Shown: positions 48,679 to 57,718 of the stretch, piece after piece
Position numbering within the stretch: position 1 is the first letter of the stretch
How the letters are laid out: each line of letters opens with the position of its first letter
NCBI RefSeq assembly: GCF_000974805.1
Contig: NZ_BBQZ01000006.1
Location: 62,001 to 126,000 of the forward strand
Length of the DNA: 64,000 bases
From: Demequina salsinemoris
GTDB lineage: Bacteria > Actinomycetota > Actinomycetes > Actinomycetales > Demequinaceae
Direction: 5' to 3'
The notes under the pieces: model-generated
What the model was told of the DNA's origin: nothing
Database searches by the model: none
The model's input: only the letters and a program-made list of their open reading frames with translations
Made by a program: the position numbers and the translations under genes

Positions 48679-50142
48679 ATGACCCGTCGCCCCTCCGTAC
48701 CCGACCGCGTGCCCCTCGACGTGCTGAGGAGCCGGGCGACCGGGCTGTGGACGGCGCTGCCTCCCGAGGTCGCCGAGCTCGGCGCGCTGTTCGCCGACGC
48801 CGGTCACGAGCTCGCGCTCGTCGGCGGTCCGGTGCGCGACGCGTTCCTGGGGCGCTCCTCCGCGGACCTCGACTTCGCGACGAGCGCCCGACCCGAGGAG
48901 ACGGAGCGCCTGCTCAAGAGGTGGACCCCCGCGACATGGGACATGGGACGCGACTTCGGCACGATCGGCGGGCGTCGCGGGGACGTGGTGGCGGAGATCA
49001 CGACGTACCGGGCCGACGAGTACGACGGCGAGACCCGCAAGCCGACGGTCTCCTTCGGCGACAGCCTCGCGGGTGACCTCGCTCGCCGCGACTTCACCGT
49101 CAACTCGATGGCCGTGGCGCTGCCCTCGCTCGAGTTCATCGACCCGTTCGGCGGGCTCGAGGACCTCGCGGGCGGGCTGCTGCGCACCCCGATCGAGCCG
49201 ACCGTGTCCTTCGGCGACGATCCGCTGCGGATGATGCGCGCCGCGCGCTTCGCGTCGCAGCTCGGCTTCGAGATCGAGCCCGCGACATTCGCCGCGATGC
49301 ACGAGATGTCCTCGCGGATCGACATCGTGAGCGCCGAGCGCGTGCGCGACGAGCTTACCAAGCTGCTGCTCGGCGGCGACGTGCGCGCGGGTCTCACCGC
49401 GCTCGTCGACTCCGGCATCGCCGACGTGATCCTGCCCGAGCTTCCCGCGCTGCGGCTCGCCGTCGACGCGAGCCACCACCACAAGGACGTCTACGAGCAC
49501 ACGCTCACCGTGATCGATCAGGCGATCGATCTCGAGACGGACGCGGACGGGCCGGTTCCCGGTCCGGACCTGACCCTGCGGCTCGCGGCGCTCATGCACG
49601 ACATCGGCAAGCCGCCGACGAAGCGGCTCGAGGCCGGCGGCGTCGTCACGTTCCACCACCACGAGATCGTGGGCGCGAAGATGGCGACCAAGCGACTCAA
49701 GGCCCTGCGCTTCGACAAGGAGACCACCAAGGCGGTGAACCTCCTCGTGTCCCTGCACCTGAGGTTCCACGGCTACGCCGACGCGCGGTGGTCGGACTCG
49801 GCGGTGCGTCGTTACGTGACGGACGCGGGCGATCAGCTCGAGCGCCTCCACCGGCTCACGCGCGCCGATGTCACGACCGGCAATCGCCGCAAGGCCGACC
49901 GCCTGTCGTTCGCGTACGACGACCTCGAGCACCGGATCGCCGAGCTGCGCGAGCAGGAGGAGATCGACGCGATCCGCCCCGACCTCGACGGCACCCAGAT
50001 CATGGAGATCCTCGGTATCAAGCCCGGACGCGAGGTGGGTCAGGCGTACAAGCACCTGCTCGAGCTGCGCATGGAGCATGGTCCGCTCGGCGCGGAGCGC
50101 GCGGAGGCCGAGCTGCGCGCGTGGTGGTCGGAGCGGGGTTGA
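48679..50142 (+). CDS. cca: CCA tRNA nucleotidyltransferase
   Basis: 487 residues from ATG 48679; ATG 48667 is equally open and neither has a strong ribosome site. Class II head domain with LVGGPVRDAFLGRSSADLDF (nucleotidyl-transfer aspartates), EITTYRADEYDGETRKP and RRDFTVNSMAVAL; arginine-rich DDPLRMMRAARFASQLGF. A HD domain follows (ALMHDIGKPPTKR, FHHHEIVGAK). Adds or repairs CCA at tRNA 3' ends, relevant to tRNA-Ile here, which lacks an encoded CCA. Called pcnA in mycobacterial maps. Confidence 0.95.
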   Translation: MTRRPSVPDRVPLDVLRSRATGLWTALPPEVAELGALFADAGHELALVGGPVRDAFLGRSSADLDFATSARPEETERLLKRWTPATWDMGRDFGTIGGRRGDVVAEITTYRADEYDGETRKPTVSFGDSLAGDLARRDFTVNSMAVALPSLEFIDPFGGLEDLAGGLLRTPIEPTVSFGDDPLRMMRAARFASQLGFEIEPATFAAMHEMSSRIDIVSAERVRDELTKLLLGGDVRAGLTALVDSGIADVILPELPALRLAVDASHHHKDVYEHTLTVIDQAIDLETDADGPVPGPDLTLRLAALMHDIGKPPTKRLEAGGVVTFHHHEIVGAKMATKRLKALRFDKETTKAVNLLVSLHLRFHGYADARWSDSAVRRYVTDAGDQLERLHRLTRADVTTGNRRKADRLSFAYDDLEHRIAELREQEEIDAIRPDLDGTQIMEILGIKPGREVGQAYKHLLELRMEHGPLGAERAEAELRAWWSERG

Positions 50143-50166
50143 ACAGGGCTGAACAGGGCTGAACGC
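50137..50166 (+). repeat. Three 10-bp tandem repeats over the cca stop codon
   Basis: GGTTGAACAG, GGCTGAACAG and GGCTGAACGC follow one another; the stop TGA is in the first and each unit carries the same TGA. Confidence 0.85.
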
Positions 50167-50192
50167 AGGCACGGGTGCACCAGGCCCTGTCT

Positions 50193-50253
50193 CCTGTAGG
50201 TCGCTGATGCCTGGGGTGCGGGCGGAAGCGCCACCTGTAGGCCGCTGAGGCCT
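50193..50253 (+). repeat. Direct repeat downstream of cca
   Basis: CCTGTAGGTCGCTGATGCCTG (50193-50213, written here in parts CCTGTAGGTC and GCTGATGCCTG) recurs with two changes at 50233-50253. The gap to the next gene holds nothing else. Confidence 0.65.
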
Positions 50254-50336
50254 GACGTCCCCAGTCTCTTCGACCGCGGGCCCTCTCCCCAAGAAGCGTC
50301 GCGCGAGCATCGGGTCGCCTCAGGGGCGTTGACCCT

Positions 50337-51254
50337 GTGAGCATGACAACGGCGGCACTCGCGCACTATCTGCTCACCCACGTTGGACCGTTCACCTTCT
50401 CTCAATTGCGCGCGCACGCGTCCCGCGCGGGCCTCGATGCCGCGATCAGGCGCGGGGAGATCGTGAGGCTCTTGCCCAACCGCTACGCCTCGGCTCTGCA
50501 CGCTGACTCGTGGCACGCGCGCAGCCTCGCAGCGGCCGACTGGGCGCACGGAGCGATTGCGGGCGACGCGGCATTGGCGTTCGCTGACCTTGGCGATGCG
50601 CCGGCGAGAGTCGACGTGGTCGTGCCGACCGGGCGTCACAAGCGCGGACCGAGTTGGGTTCGCGTGCATGCGACCCAGGATGTCGCGGCGACGTGGAGGG
50701 CATTCGGGCGACGCGTGGTCGTGCCGCCGATCGCGGTGGTGCAGGCGTACTCCTGGGCGGCGAATCACGATCGAGCGGAGCGGGTCTTCGCCGCCTGTCG
50801 GCGTGGAGCGAAGCCGGACCAGATCGTCGAGGCAGCGCAGGCCACCTCGAATGTTGCGCAGAGGCGCTACCTCATGCGCCTGCTGCGGGCTGCCAGCGAA
50901 GGAGCGGAGAGCTACCTCGAGATGAAGGCGGATCGGGTCCTACGGGGACCGGTGCTGAGCCAATGCCTGCGACAGCACTGGGTGAGGGTGGGTGATCGAC
51001 GTTTCAAGCTCGACGCCTTCCACGAAGCATCCGCGACCGCGCTCGAGTTCGACGGGGAGGGCTACCACTCAGGCATCGCACAGGTAGCGGCGGATCGAGA
51101 GCGCGACTCGATCCTGGCGTCGGTCGGAATCCTGACTCTCCGCTTCGGGTACGCCAGGGTGCTCGACGATGCCGAGGGCTGCCGCGCGCTCGCGGAGGCG
51201 ACGATTCGGTCGCGCAGGCATGAGCGCCCTGCAGGTAGCGCGACGAGTCAATGA
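50337..51254 (+). CDS. AbiEi antitoxin-like / DUF559 endonuclease-fold protein
   Basis: 305 residues; starts at GTG 50337 or ATG 50343. The N-terminal 60 residues (THVGPFTFSQLRAHASRAGL ... IRRGEIVRLLPNRYAS) resemble the winged-helix AbiEi antitoxin domain. The C-terminal part has a DUF559/Vsr-like PD-(D/E)xK outline (RRFKLDAFHEASATALEFDG then GYHS). Such orphan proteins are numerous in actinobacterial genomes; no AbiEii toxin follows. Codon use looks more mixed than its neighbours, and the gene is isolated between cca and ald, so recent gain is possible. Confidence 0.7.
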   Translation: MSMTTAALAHYLLTHVGPFTFSQLRAHASRAGLDAAIRRGEIVRLLPNRYASALHADSWHARSLAAADWAHGAIAGDAALAFADLGDAPARVDVVVPTGRHKRGPSWVRVHATQDVAATWRAFGRRVVVPPIAVVQAYSWAANHDRAERVFAACRRGAKPDQIVEAAQATSNVAQRRYLMRLLRAASEGAESYLEMKADRVLRGPVLSQCLRQHWVRVGDRRFKLDAFHEASATALEFDGEGYHSGIAQVAADRERDSILASVGILTLRFGYARVLDDAEGCRALAEATIRSRRHERPAGSATSQ

Positions 51255-51342
51255 GCAGGCATCAGCGGCCTAGAGGAGACACGGGCGGGGTGGGGGAGAG
51301 ACCGGCCGGGTGGGACGGAGGGGAGAAGCGAATGAGACGCGA

Positions 51343-51373
51343 AAGCGGGCCCCCGCATTGCAGGGGCCCGCTT
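51343..51373 (-). terminator. Terminator of ald
   Basis: AAGCGGGCCCC (51343-51353) pairs with GGGGCCCGCTT (51363-51373), 14 nt past the ald stop. Confidence 0.8.
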
Positions 51374-51386
51374 CGGAGACGTGGGA

Positions 51387-52481
51387 TCAGACCGCCGCGG
51401 GCAGCGACGGGAAGATCTCGGCCACGGGGCCGTGGACGATCTTGCCGTCGACGGTCGCGAGGCCGCGGGCGAGCGCCGGGTCCTTGGCCGTGGCGACCTC
51501 CCAGCCGTCGTTCGCGAGGCGGACGGCGTAGGGCAGGGTCGCGTTGGTGAGCGCGAGGGTCGAGGTGTTGCCGACCGCGCCGGGCATGTTGGCCACGCAG
51601 TAGAACGTGGAGCCCTCGACCGCGAAGGTCGGCTCGGCGTGAGTGGTGGCGTGCGAGTCCTCGAAGCATCCGCCCTGGTCGATCGCGATGTCGACGAGCA
51701 CCGAACCCGCCTTCATGCGCGAGACGAGCTCGTGGGAGACGAGCTTCGGGGCCTTGTCGCCCGCGACGAGCACGGCGCCGATGACGAGGTCGGCCTCGAG
51801 GCAGGCCTGCTCGACCTCGTAGGCGTTGGACACGACGGTCTTGACGCGGCCCGCGTAGAGCGCGTCGAGCTGGCGCAGGCGCGGGACTGAGAGGTCGAGC
51901 ACGGTGACGTCCGCGCCCATGCCCACGGCCTGCGCGATCGCGTTCTGGCCGGACATGCCGGCGCCGAGCACCGTGACCTTGGCGGGACGGACGCCAGGCA
52001 CGCCGCCGAGCAGCACGCCGCGGCCGCCGGCCGAGGACTGGAGGTTGAACGCGCCGACCATCGTGGCCATGCGGCCCGCGACCTCGGACATCGGGGCGAG
52101 CAGGGGAAGCGCGCCGCCCTCGAGCTCGACGGTCTCGTAGGCGATCGCGGTGGTGCCGGCCTCGACGAGCGCCTTCGTCAGCGCCTCGTCGGCGGCGAGG
52201 TGGAGGTAGGTGAACAGCAGCATGTCGGCGCGGAGGTACTTGTACTCCGACGCGATCGGCTCCTTGACCTTGAGGACCATGGGCTGACCCCACGCCTCCT
52301 CGACGGTGCCGAGCGCGGCGCCCGCGAGGACGTACTCCTCGTCGGTGAACGCGCTGCCGACGCCGGCGCCGGCCTCGATCGTCACGCTGTGGCCGTGCTT
52401 GACGAGCTCCGTCACGCCCGCGGGCGTGATGGCGACGCGCTTCTCGTTGTTCTTGATCTCTGCGGGAACGCCGATCTGCAT
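51387..52481 (-). CDS. ald: Alanine dehydrogenase
   Basis: 364 residues from ATG 52481 with GGAGAGGG upstream. NAD-dependent oxidative deamination of L-alanine to pyruvate and ammonia, or the reverse. Substrate residues lie in MQIGVPAEIKNNEKRVAITP, VLKVKEP and YLHLAAD; the nucleotide fold has VTVLGAGMSGQNAIAQAVG, and DIAIDQGGCFED and NMPGAVGNTST complete the active site. Divergent from an Lrp/AsnC regulator, as in mycobacteria (AldR), which implies alanine-responsive control. Confidence 0.95.
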   Translation of the reverse strand: MQIGVPAEIKNNEKRVAITPAGVTELVKHGHSVTIEAGAGVGSAFTDEEYVLAGAALGTVEEAWGQPMVLKVKEPIASEYKYLRADMLLFTYLHLAADEALTKALVEAGTTAIAYETVELEGGALPLLAPMSEVAGRMATMVGAFNLQSSAGGRGVLLGGVPGVRPAKVTVLGAGMSGQNAIAQAVGMGADVTVLDLSVPRLRQLDALYAGRVKTVVSNAYEVEQACLEADLVIGAVLVAGDKAPKLVSHELVSRMKAGSVLVDIAIDQGGCFEDSHATTHAEPTFAVEGSTFYCVANMPGAVGNTSTLALTNATLPYAVRLANDGWEVATAKDPALARGLATVDGKIVHGPVAEIFPSLPAAV

Positions 52482-52645
52482 GATCCCTCTCCTTCGCTTG
52501 TTCGTGTGGTGCGGCAGGAATCGCCGGGGGCGGGGACTCCAGTCGCGGTCACTTCGTAGACCCACCTCAATTCTCGAATTTCCTCCGGCCGATGCAAGAA
52601 AGTTCGAATACAGTTGCCGAAACTGCGGAAACTTCAGGAGAATCT

Positions 52646-53179
52646 ATGACCGATCGGTACGCGGAGGGCTCCACGCCGTCGAATCTTCGGCTCGACGAGC
52701 TGGACGAGCAGATCCTTTCGGAGCTGTCGCGGGATGCGCGCCTGTCCAACACGGCGCTCGCGGCCAAGGTTCACGTGTCCCCGTCGACCACCCACGCGCG
52801 CGTCAAGGCGCTCAAGGACTCCGGCGTGATCCGCTCGTCGCACGTCGAGCTCGACTACGAGGCGCTCGGCCTGCCCGTCCAGGGGCTCGTGTCGGTCAAG
52901 CTCCAGGCGCAGGCGCGGCCGCAGGTGAGGACGTACGCCCGCAAGGTGGTGCGCCTCCCCAACGTCCGGTCGGTCTTCTTCGTGGGAGGCCAGGTCGACT
53001 TCCTCATCCACGTGGTGTGCACGTCGACGGGCCAGCTGCGTGACTTCGTCGCGAGCTACATCTCGATGGACCCCGTGGTCGCGTCGACCGAGACCAACAT
53101 CGTGTTCGAGCACCTGGGCGGCGCCGAGCACCACGGGATGCAGAACATCATCCAGGCGATGCGCAAGCCGTTCGAGTAA
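52646..53179 (+). CDS. Lrp/AsnC family regulator (AldR-like)
   Basis: 177 residues; ATG 52646 with AGGAG about 7 nt upstream. Winged helix-turn-helix LDEQILSELSRDARLSNTAL, then AAKVHVSPSTTHARVKAL, followed by a RAM/ligand domain (VKLQAQARPQ ... FFVGGQVDFLIHV). Lies divergent from ald; the 164-bp gap contains AT-rich inverted repeats such as AATTCTCGAATT. Most likely activates ald when alanine is available. Confidence 0.88.
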   Translation: MTDRYAEGSTPSNLRLDELDEQILSELSRDARLSNTALAAKVHVSPSTTHARVKALKDSGVIRSSHVELDYEALGLPVQGLVSVKLQAQARPQVRTYARKVVRLPNVRSVFFVGGQVDFLIHVVCTSTGQLRDFVASYISMDPVVASTETNIVFEHLGGAEHHGMQNIIQAMRKPFE

Positions 53180-53182
53180 CAG

Positions 53183-53243
53183 GGACGATGCCCGGGCTGC
53201 GGGCGATGCATCGGTCGCCTGGAGGAAGGGCCAGGGACGATGC
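53183..53243 (+). repeat. Two GGACGATGC motifs between lrp and the MFS gene
   Basis: GGACGATGC at 53183-53191 and 53235-53243, both preceded by AG, 52 bp apart. With the degenerate GCGATGCATCG between them this is the densest copy pair after 5.6 kb. The 118-bp gap holds nothing else. Confidence 0.8.
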
Positions 53244-53297
53244 GGTCGCGTCGTGCCTCGGGACCGCGCACCTCGGGGCTGAGCGTCGTTCCAACGC

Positions 53298-54608
53298 TCA
53301 GCCGGCGACCGGCCTCGCCGGGACGGGCCGCACCTCGTGGGGGGTGCGCGCGAACACGATCGCGACGAGCACGTAGGCCACCGCGATCCCGATCATGATC
53401 GGTCGCGACCAGCCGCTCTCGGGCAGGATCAGCCCTCCGAGCACCGCGGCGGACATGAAGGCGACGTTGTAGGCCATGTCGTACAGGGTGAACGCGCGCC
53501 CGCGGACGTGGTCCTCGGTGTCGCGTTGGACGATGGTGTCGACCGCGATCTTGCCGCCCTGCACGGCGAAGCTCACGATGACCGCCGCGGCCAGCAGCGT
53601 CCAGGCCTGGGGCGTCGTGGCGAGCAGCACCTGCCCGGCCGAGCCGATGCCGAGGCAGATGAGGATCCACCTTTCGCGCGAGATGCGGTCCCCGAGCATC
53701 GGCGTGAGCACGGCGGCGAGCCCGAAGCCGACCGCCGCGAACCCCAGGACGATCGAGAACGCGCCCAGCGCGGCCTCCGCATCGTCCGGGTCGGCGAGGA
53801 TGTTGCGCGAGGCGAGGATCGACGCCACGAACACGAGCCCGTAGAGGAGGCGCTGCGCGGACATCACCCCGAGCGCATGCCAGGGCGTGCGGCGCGCGCG
53901 CAGATAGCGCTCGCCCTCGAGCAGCTCGGCCGTGAGCGCGCGGAGCTGCGCGCCGACGTCGAGCGCCTCGAGGCCGTGGACAGGGCCGAGCTCCTTGCGA
54001 GCGATTCGCGTCGCCGCGACGGACGACGCTCCGAACGCGAGACCCGCGCAGATCAGTGCGGTGATCGCGAGCGAGCTGTCGCTCACCGACGGGACGACGA
54101 AGGTCGCGATGCCGCCGATCGCGCCGCCGACCGACGCGGCGATCGTGCCGAGGGTCGGGAGCACGGCGTTCGCGGCGAGCAGCTGATGCGCGGGCACGAC
54201 CTGGGGCAGCCCCGCGGTCATCGCGGCGAGCAGGAAGCGGTTGACCGACAGCGTCAGCAGCGCGGTCGCGTACAGCGACCACAGTGGAGCGTCGGCGAGC
54301 ACGAGCGTGATGATCCCTACGGCGAGCACGAGGCGGACGAGGTTGCCCACGAGCAGGATGCGCTGGCGGTGCCAACGGTCGATCAGGGGCCCCACGAACG
54401 GCCCGACGAACGTGAAGGGCGCGAGCAGCACGGCGAACCCGACGGCGATCTGCTCGGGCGAGGTCGCCGTGGTCGGGTCGAAGAAGAAGGCGGTCGCGAT
54501 CCCGACCTGGAACATGCCGTCGCCGCCCTGGGACAGGAGTCGCGTCCAGGTGAGGCGGCGGAAGCCGGGCGACCTCCACAGCACTCGCAGATCGGCGCGC
54601 AGGGACAT
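53298..54608 (-). CDS. Major facilitator superfamily transporter
   Basis: 436 residues if started at ATG 54608 (MSLRADLRVLWRSPGFRRLT); a GTG at 54638 gives a 446-residue form with a poor leader. About twelve helices; characteristic segments are LLSQGGDGMFQVGIATAFFF, VGPFVGPLIDRWHRQRILLV (loop 2-3 RWxRQRI) and AFTLYDMAYNVAFMSAAVL. This layout matches drug/enterobactin-type MFS exporters. Substrate unknown. Confidence 0.82.
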   Translation of the reverse strand: MSLRADLRVLWRSPGFRRLTWTRLLSQGGDGMFQVGIATAFFFDPTTATSPEQIAVGFAVLLAPFTFVGPFVGPLIDRWHRQRILLVGNLVRLVLAVGIITLVLADAPLWSLYATALLTLSVNRFLLAAMTAGLPQVVPAHQLLAANAVLPTLGTIAASVGGAIGGIATFVVPSVSDSSLAITALICAGLAFGASSVAATRIARKELGPVHGLEALDVGAQLRALTAELLEGERYLRARRTPWHALGVMSAQRLLYGLVFVASILASRNILADPDDAEAALGAFSIVLGFAAVGFGLAAVLTPMLGDRISRERWILICLGIGSAGQVLLATTPQAWTLLAAAVIVSFAVQGGKIAVDTIVQRDTEDHVRGRAFTLYDMAYNVAFMSAAVLGGLILPESGWSRPIMIGIAVAYVLVAIVFARTPHEVRPVPARPVAG

Positions 54609-54716
54609 GCCGATCAGGGTAGAGGCTGGGAGTGACACCGGATGGACACGGGGTGTCAGGGTCTCCCGCTAGCATCGCGGCATGGGGCGAAGGGGTCAGG
54701 GGTGAGCAGGAGACAG

Positions 54717-56081
54717 GTGAGTCTGGGGGCGATGGTCGCCGCGACGCCGGACACGCGCGACCGCTACGCGGATCTGCTGCGCGTCGGCTCGCTCGGGGGC
54801 GTCATCCTGGGCCACTTCTTCATGGCGGCGGTCGCGATCGACCACGCCGCCGGCACGATCACCGTCGCCAACGTGCTCGACACCCAGGCGTGGGCGCGAC
54901 CGCTCACGCTGATCTTCCAGGTGATGCCGATCTTCTTCGTCGTGGGCGGGTTCGCTCATGCGACGGCCTGGCGGACCGTGCGTCGCCGGGGAGGCGGTTA
55001 CGCCGACTTCATCCGCTCGCGGATCGTCCGGCTCATGGGGCCGACGTTCCTGTTCGTCGGCGTGTGGCAGATCGTGGCGGTGGTGGTCGAGGCCACCACG
55101 GGCGACGATGCGGCGACGGGCCCTGTGCTGCAGGTCGCGGGCCAGCTGCTGTGGTTCCTCGGGATCTACCTGATCGCCGTGGGGCTCGCTCCCGCGCTGC
55201 TCACCGCGCATGAGCGGTGGGGGTGGCGCGTGCTCGCGACGCTCGCGGGCGCTGTGGTGCTCGTGGACGTGCTGCGCCTCGCGGTCGGGATCGACGGCGT
55301 GAAGTGGCTGAACTTCGCGCTCGTGTGGCTCACAGTGCACCAGCTCGGGTTCTTCTACGCCGATGGCGTCGCGGACCGGGTGGGCGCGCGCCGCCTGGGA
55401 GGGACGATGCTGGGCGGCGGAGCCGTCGTCCTCGCGCTGCTCGTGTGGCTGGGCCCGTACTCGACGACGATGGTTTCGTACGCGGGCGAGCACCTGTCCA
55501 ACCTCGCGCCGCCGACGGTCGCGCTGCTCGCGTTCGCGGTCGCGCAGGCGGGGGCGCTGCTGCTTCTGCGCGGCCCCGCGACGCGCTGGCTCGCGCGGCG
55601 CCGCGTGTGGGCGACCGTGATCGTCGCCGGCTCGGTCGCGATGACGGCGTTCCTGTGGCACTTCACCGCGCTGATCGGGGTGCATCTCCTCCTCTGGGCG
55701 CTCGGCGTTGATCTGAGCGGGGATCCGTCGACCGCCGCGTTCTGGTGGGTCAAGCTCGCGATGCTCGTGCCTTTCCTCGCGCTGGTACTCGCGCTCGTGA
55801 TCGCCGTCCGGTTCGCTGAGCGTCCTCCTCGACGTGTTCCGCCCGCGGGGCCGTCCCGAGGCCGCGCAGCGGTCGCCGGGCTGTCGGTCGTGCTCGGCAT
55901 CGTCGGCCTGCTCGGCTTCGCGGTCACGGGGTTCCAAGGCGCAGGTGGCTGGTACGTCGGCCACCTGGTCGGGATCCCGATCACCGAGCAGATCGCGTTC
56001 GCGTTCGTCGCTGGATCTTTGGCAGCGGCGGAGCTCGCGGTGTGGTTCCGCGTCGTGCGGGCTTACCCTGAGCACAGTTGA
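54717..56081 (+). CDS. Acyltransferase 3 family membrane protein
   Basis: 454 residues from GTG 54717 with AGGAG 5 nt upstream; GTG 54702 and ATG 54732 are alternatives. About ten transmembrane helices starting RYADLLRVGSLGGVILGHFF, the usual N-terminal signature of Acyl_transf_3 proteins (histidine in LGHFF), then VMPIFFVVGGFAHATAW and WLTVHQLGFFYADG. Such enzymes O-acylate wall polymers, lipids or secreted sugars. It overlaps the TetR leader by nothing but 19 nt, and may be cotranscribed with it. No fused SGNH domain. Confidence 0.78.
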   Translation: MSLGAMVAATPDTRDRYADLLRVGSLGGVILGHFFMAAVAIDHAAGTITVANVLDTQAWARPLTLIFQVMPIFFVVGGFAHATAWRTVRRRGGGYADFIRSRIVRLMGPTFLFVGVWQIVAVVVEATTGDDAATGPVLQVAGQLLWFLGIYLIAVGLAPALLTAHERWGWRVLATLAGAVVLVDVLRLAVGIDGVKWLNFALVWLTVHQLGFFYADGVADRVGARRLGGTMLGGGAVVLALLVWLGPYSTTMVSYAGEHLSNLAPPTVALLAFAVAQAGALLLLRGPATRWLARRRVWATVIVAGSVAMTAFLWHFTALIGVHLLLWALGVDLSGDPSTAAFWWVKLAMLVPFLALVLALVIAVRFAERPPRRVPPAGPSRGRAAVAGLSVVLGIVGLLGFAVTGFQGAGGWYVGHLVGIPITEQIAFAFVAGSLAAAELAVWFRVVRAYPEHS

Positions 56082-56090
56082 ACGCGTTCA
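56079..56090. promoter_or_regulatory. Likely TetR operator over the ribosome site
   Basis: TGAACGCGTTCA is a perfect 12-bp palindrome that ends where the AGGAGG site of the tetR gene begins. Suggests autorepression of the tetR-lysE pair. Confidence 0.55.
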
Positions 56091-56100
56091 GGAGGTCCCC

Positions 56101-56799
56101 TTGCCCACCCTCGACTCCACCACCCGCGACCGCATCGTCGAGGCCGCGACCGCACTGATCCTCGAGAACGGCTATGACGGCACGACGATGCGCGCGATCG
56201 CCGAGCGTGCGGACGTCTCGCTGGGCAGCACCTACTACTACTTCTCCGGCAAGGAGGACCTGGTCCAGGGCTTCTACCTGCGGATCGCGCGCGAGCACGC
56301 GGACCTCACGCGCGACCGCATCGCAGGCGAGAAGTCGTTCAAGAAGCGCCTGGGGACCACTCTCGACACCTACCTGGAGGTCTCGAACCGCTACCGCGCC
56401 ATCGCCGAGTCCCTCGTGAGCATGGCCGTCGTCCCGACGAGCCCGCTCAGCCCGTTCAGCGCCGAGTCCAAGCCCGCGCGCGAGACGTTCATCGCGCTGT
56501 ACGAGGACGTGATCGAGGGCTCGGACCTCAAGACCGACGCCAGGCTGCGGGCAGCGCTGCCCGAGCTGCTGTGGCTCGTCCAGATGATCCTCACGCTCGG
56601 CTGGGTGCAGGATCTGTCGCCCGACGGCAAGGTCTCGCGCAAGATCGTCGGCCGGCTCGCGCCGACCCTGTCGCGGCTGATCCGCGCGGCGCGGCTCAAG
56701 CCGCTCGCCCCCCTTGCACTTGAGGCGGTCGATGCCCTTGACTCGATCAAGGAGGCGCGGCAGGCGCGCCTGCGCTCGGGGGAGGGGTCGTCGACATGA
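56101..56799 (+). CDS. TetR family regulator
   Basis: 232 residues from a TTG start with AGGAGG 5 nt upstream (56090-56095); no earlier start fits. HTH: RDRIVEAATALILENGYDGT, then TMRAIAERADVSLGSTYYYFSGKEDLV (in parts), followed by an all-helical ligand domain. The C-terminus is basic. Overlaps lysE by 4 nt (ATGA), so it likely controls that exporter. Confidence 0.87.
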   Translation: MPTLDSTTRDRIVEAATALILENGYDGTTMRAIAERADVSLGSTYYYFSGKEDLVQGFYLRIAREHADLTRDRIAGEKSFKKRLGTTLDTYLEVSNRYRAIAESLVSMAVVPTSPLSPFSAESKPARETFIALYEDVIEGSDLKTDARLRAALPELLWLVQMILTLGWVQDLSPDGKVSRKIVGRLAPTLSRLIRAARLKPLAPLALEAVDALDSIKEARQARLRSGEGSST

Positions 56800-57557
56800 T
56801 CGCACCGCAGACGTTGCTCGCCTTCTCGGCGCTCGCCTTCGTCGTGATCGCGATCCCTGGGCCGAGCGTGCTGTTCATCGTCGGCCGCGCACTGCAGCAC
56901 GGCCGCGCCCGCGCGCTGCTGTCGGTCGTCGGCAACGCGGGCGGCTTCATCGTCCACGCGGTCCTCGTCGCGACGGGCGTCGGCGCGCTGATCGCGGCCT
57001 CGGAGACCGCGTTCGTCGTTCTCAAGGTGATCGGCGGGCTCTACCTGATCTACCTCGGTGTCCAGGCGATCCGCCATCGCCGCGACGGCATCGCCGGCTT
57101 CGACATGGACGATGCGGGGGCGTCGCCGGTGCCGGGACGCACCGCCGCGGACGGCGTGGGAGTCGGGCCGGGCGCCGCCGTCGCACAGGCGGACCAGGCT
57201 GACCAGGCTGACCAGGCTGACCAGGCTGACCAGGCTGACCAGGCGAGCGTGGGCAAGGTGCTGGCCGAGTCCTTCGTGGTCGGCGTGACCAACCCCAAGA
57301 CGCTCGTCTTCGTCGCGGCGGTGCTGCCGCAGTTCGTCGACCCCGCCGCGGGGCCCGCCTGGGCGCAGATCCTCATCCTCGGGTTCGTGTTCTCGGTGAT
57401 CGCGATCGTGAGCGACGGGGCGTACGCGCTGCTCGCGGCCGGCGCGCGCTCGTGGTTCGCGGGATCGCCCCGCAGGCTCGCGCGAGTGAGGGCCACGGGA
57501 GGCGGTCTCATGGCGACGCTCGGCGTCGTCCTGCTGCTCTCTCGACGCGTGGCCTGA
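56796..57557 (+). CDS. LysE/RhtB family amino-acid exporter
   Basis: 253 residues, about 50 longer than usual. Starts IAPQTLLAFSALAFVVIAIPGPSVLFIVGRAL (family signature PGPSVLFIV); contains GNAGGFIVHAVLVATGVGALI and SFVVGVTNPKTLVFVAAVLPQF. Six helices are expected. The extra length comes from a hydrophilic loop (about residues 105-150) holding six ADQ repeats. Translationally coupled to the TetR gene. Substrate unknown. Confidence 0.87.
   Translation: MIAPQTLLAFSALAFVVIAIPGPSVLFIVGRALQHGRARALLSVVGNAGGFIVHAVLVATGVGALIAASETAFVVLKVIGGLYLIYLGVQAIRHRRDGIAGFDMDDAGASPVPGRTAADGVGVGPGAAVAQADQADQADQADQADQADQASVGKVLAESFVVGVTNPKTLVFVAAVLPQFVDPAAGPAWAQILILGFVFSVIAIVSDGAYALLAAGARSWFAGSPRRLARVRATGGGLMATLGVVLLLSRRVA
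57189..57242 (+). repeat. In-frame 9-bp tandem repeat in lysE
   Basis: GCGGACCAG followed by five perfect GCTGACCAG units (57198-57242), encoding (ADQ)6 in the cytoplasmic loop. Any change of unit number keeps the frame. Confidence 0.95.
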
Positions 57558-57607
57558 CGCCGACGCGGGACGACACCCCGCCCAAGCATCGTCCCTGGAG
57601 GAAAGTG

Positions 57608-57646
57608 ATGACTGCAGCCCTGTCGCCCGGTGCCAACCCCCGCTAG
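57608..57646 (+). CDS. Possible 12-residue leader peptide
   Basis: ATG-initiated ORF reading MTAALSPGANPR with a GGAGGAAAG ribosome-site-like sequence 3 nt upstream, in the lysE-DUF805 gap. The stop overlaps a TAGGGT that looks like a -10 element for DUF805. It may be a leader peptide or chance. Confidence 0.2.
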   Translation: MTAALSPGANPR

Positions 57647-57718
57647 GGTGGGGCCGGACCATCACCGCACACACTCGGTTCCACGCCGAATCGGCATCAC
57701 ACCTGGGGGAACGGCAAC

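Noticed and set aside
50337..51254. Complete type IV toxin-antitoxin system
   Set aside because: Only the AbiEi-like part is present; the next genes are ald and lrp, not a nucleotidyltransferase toxin.
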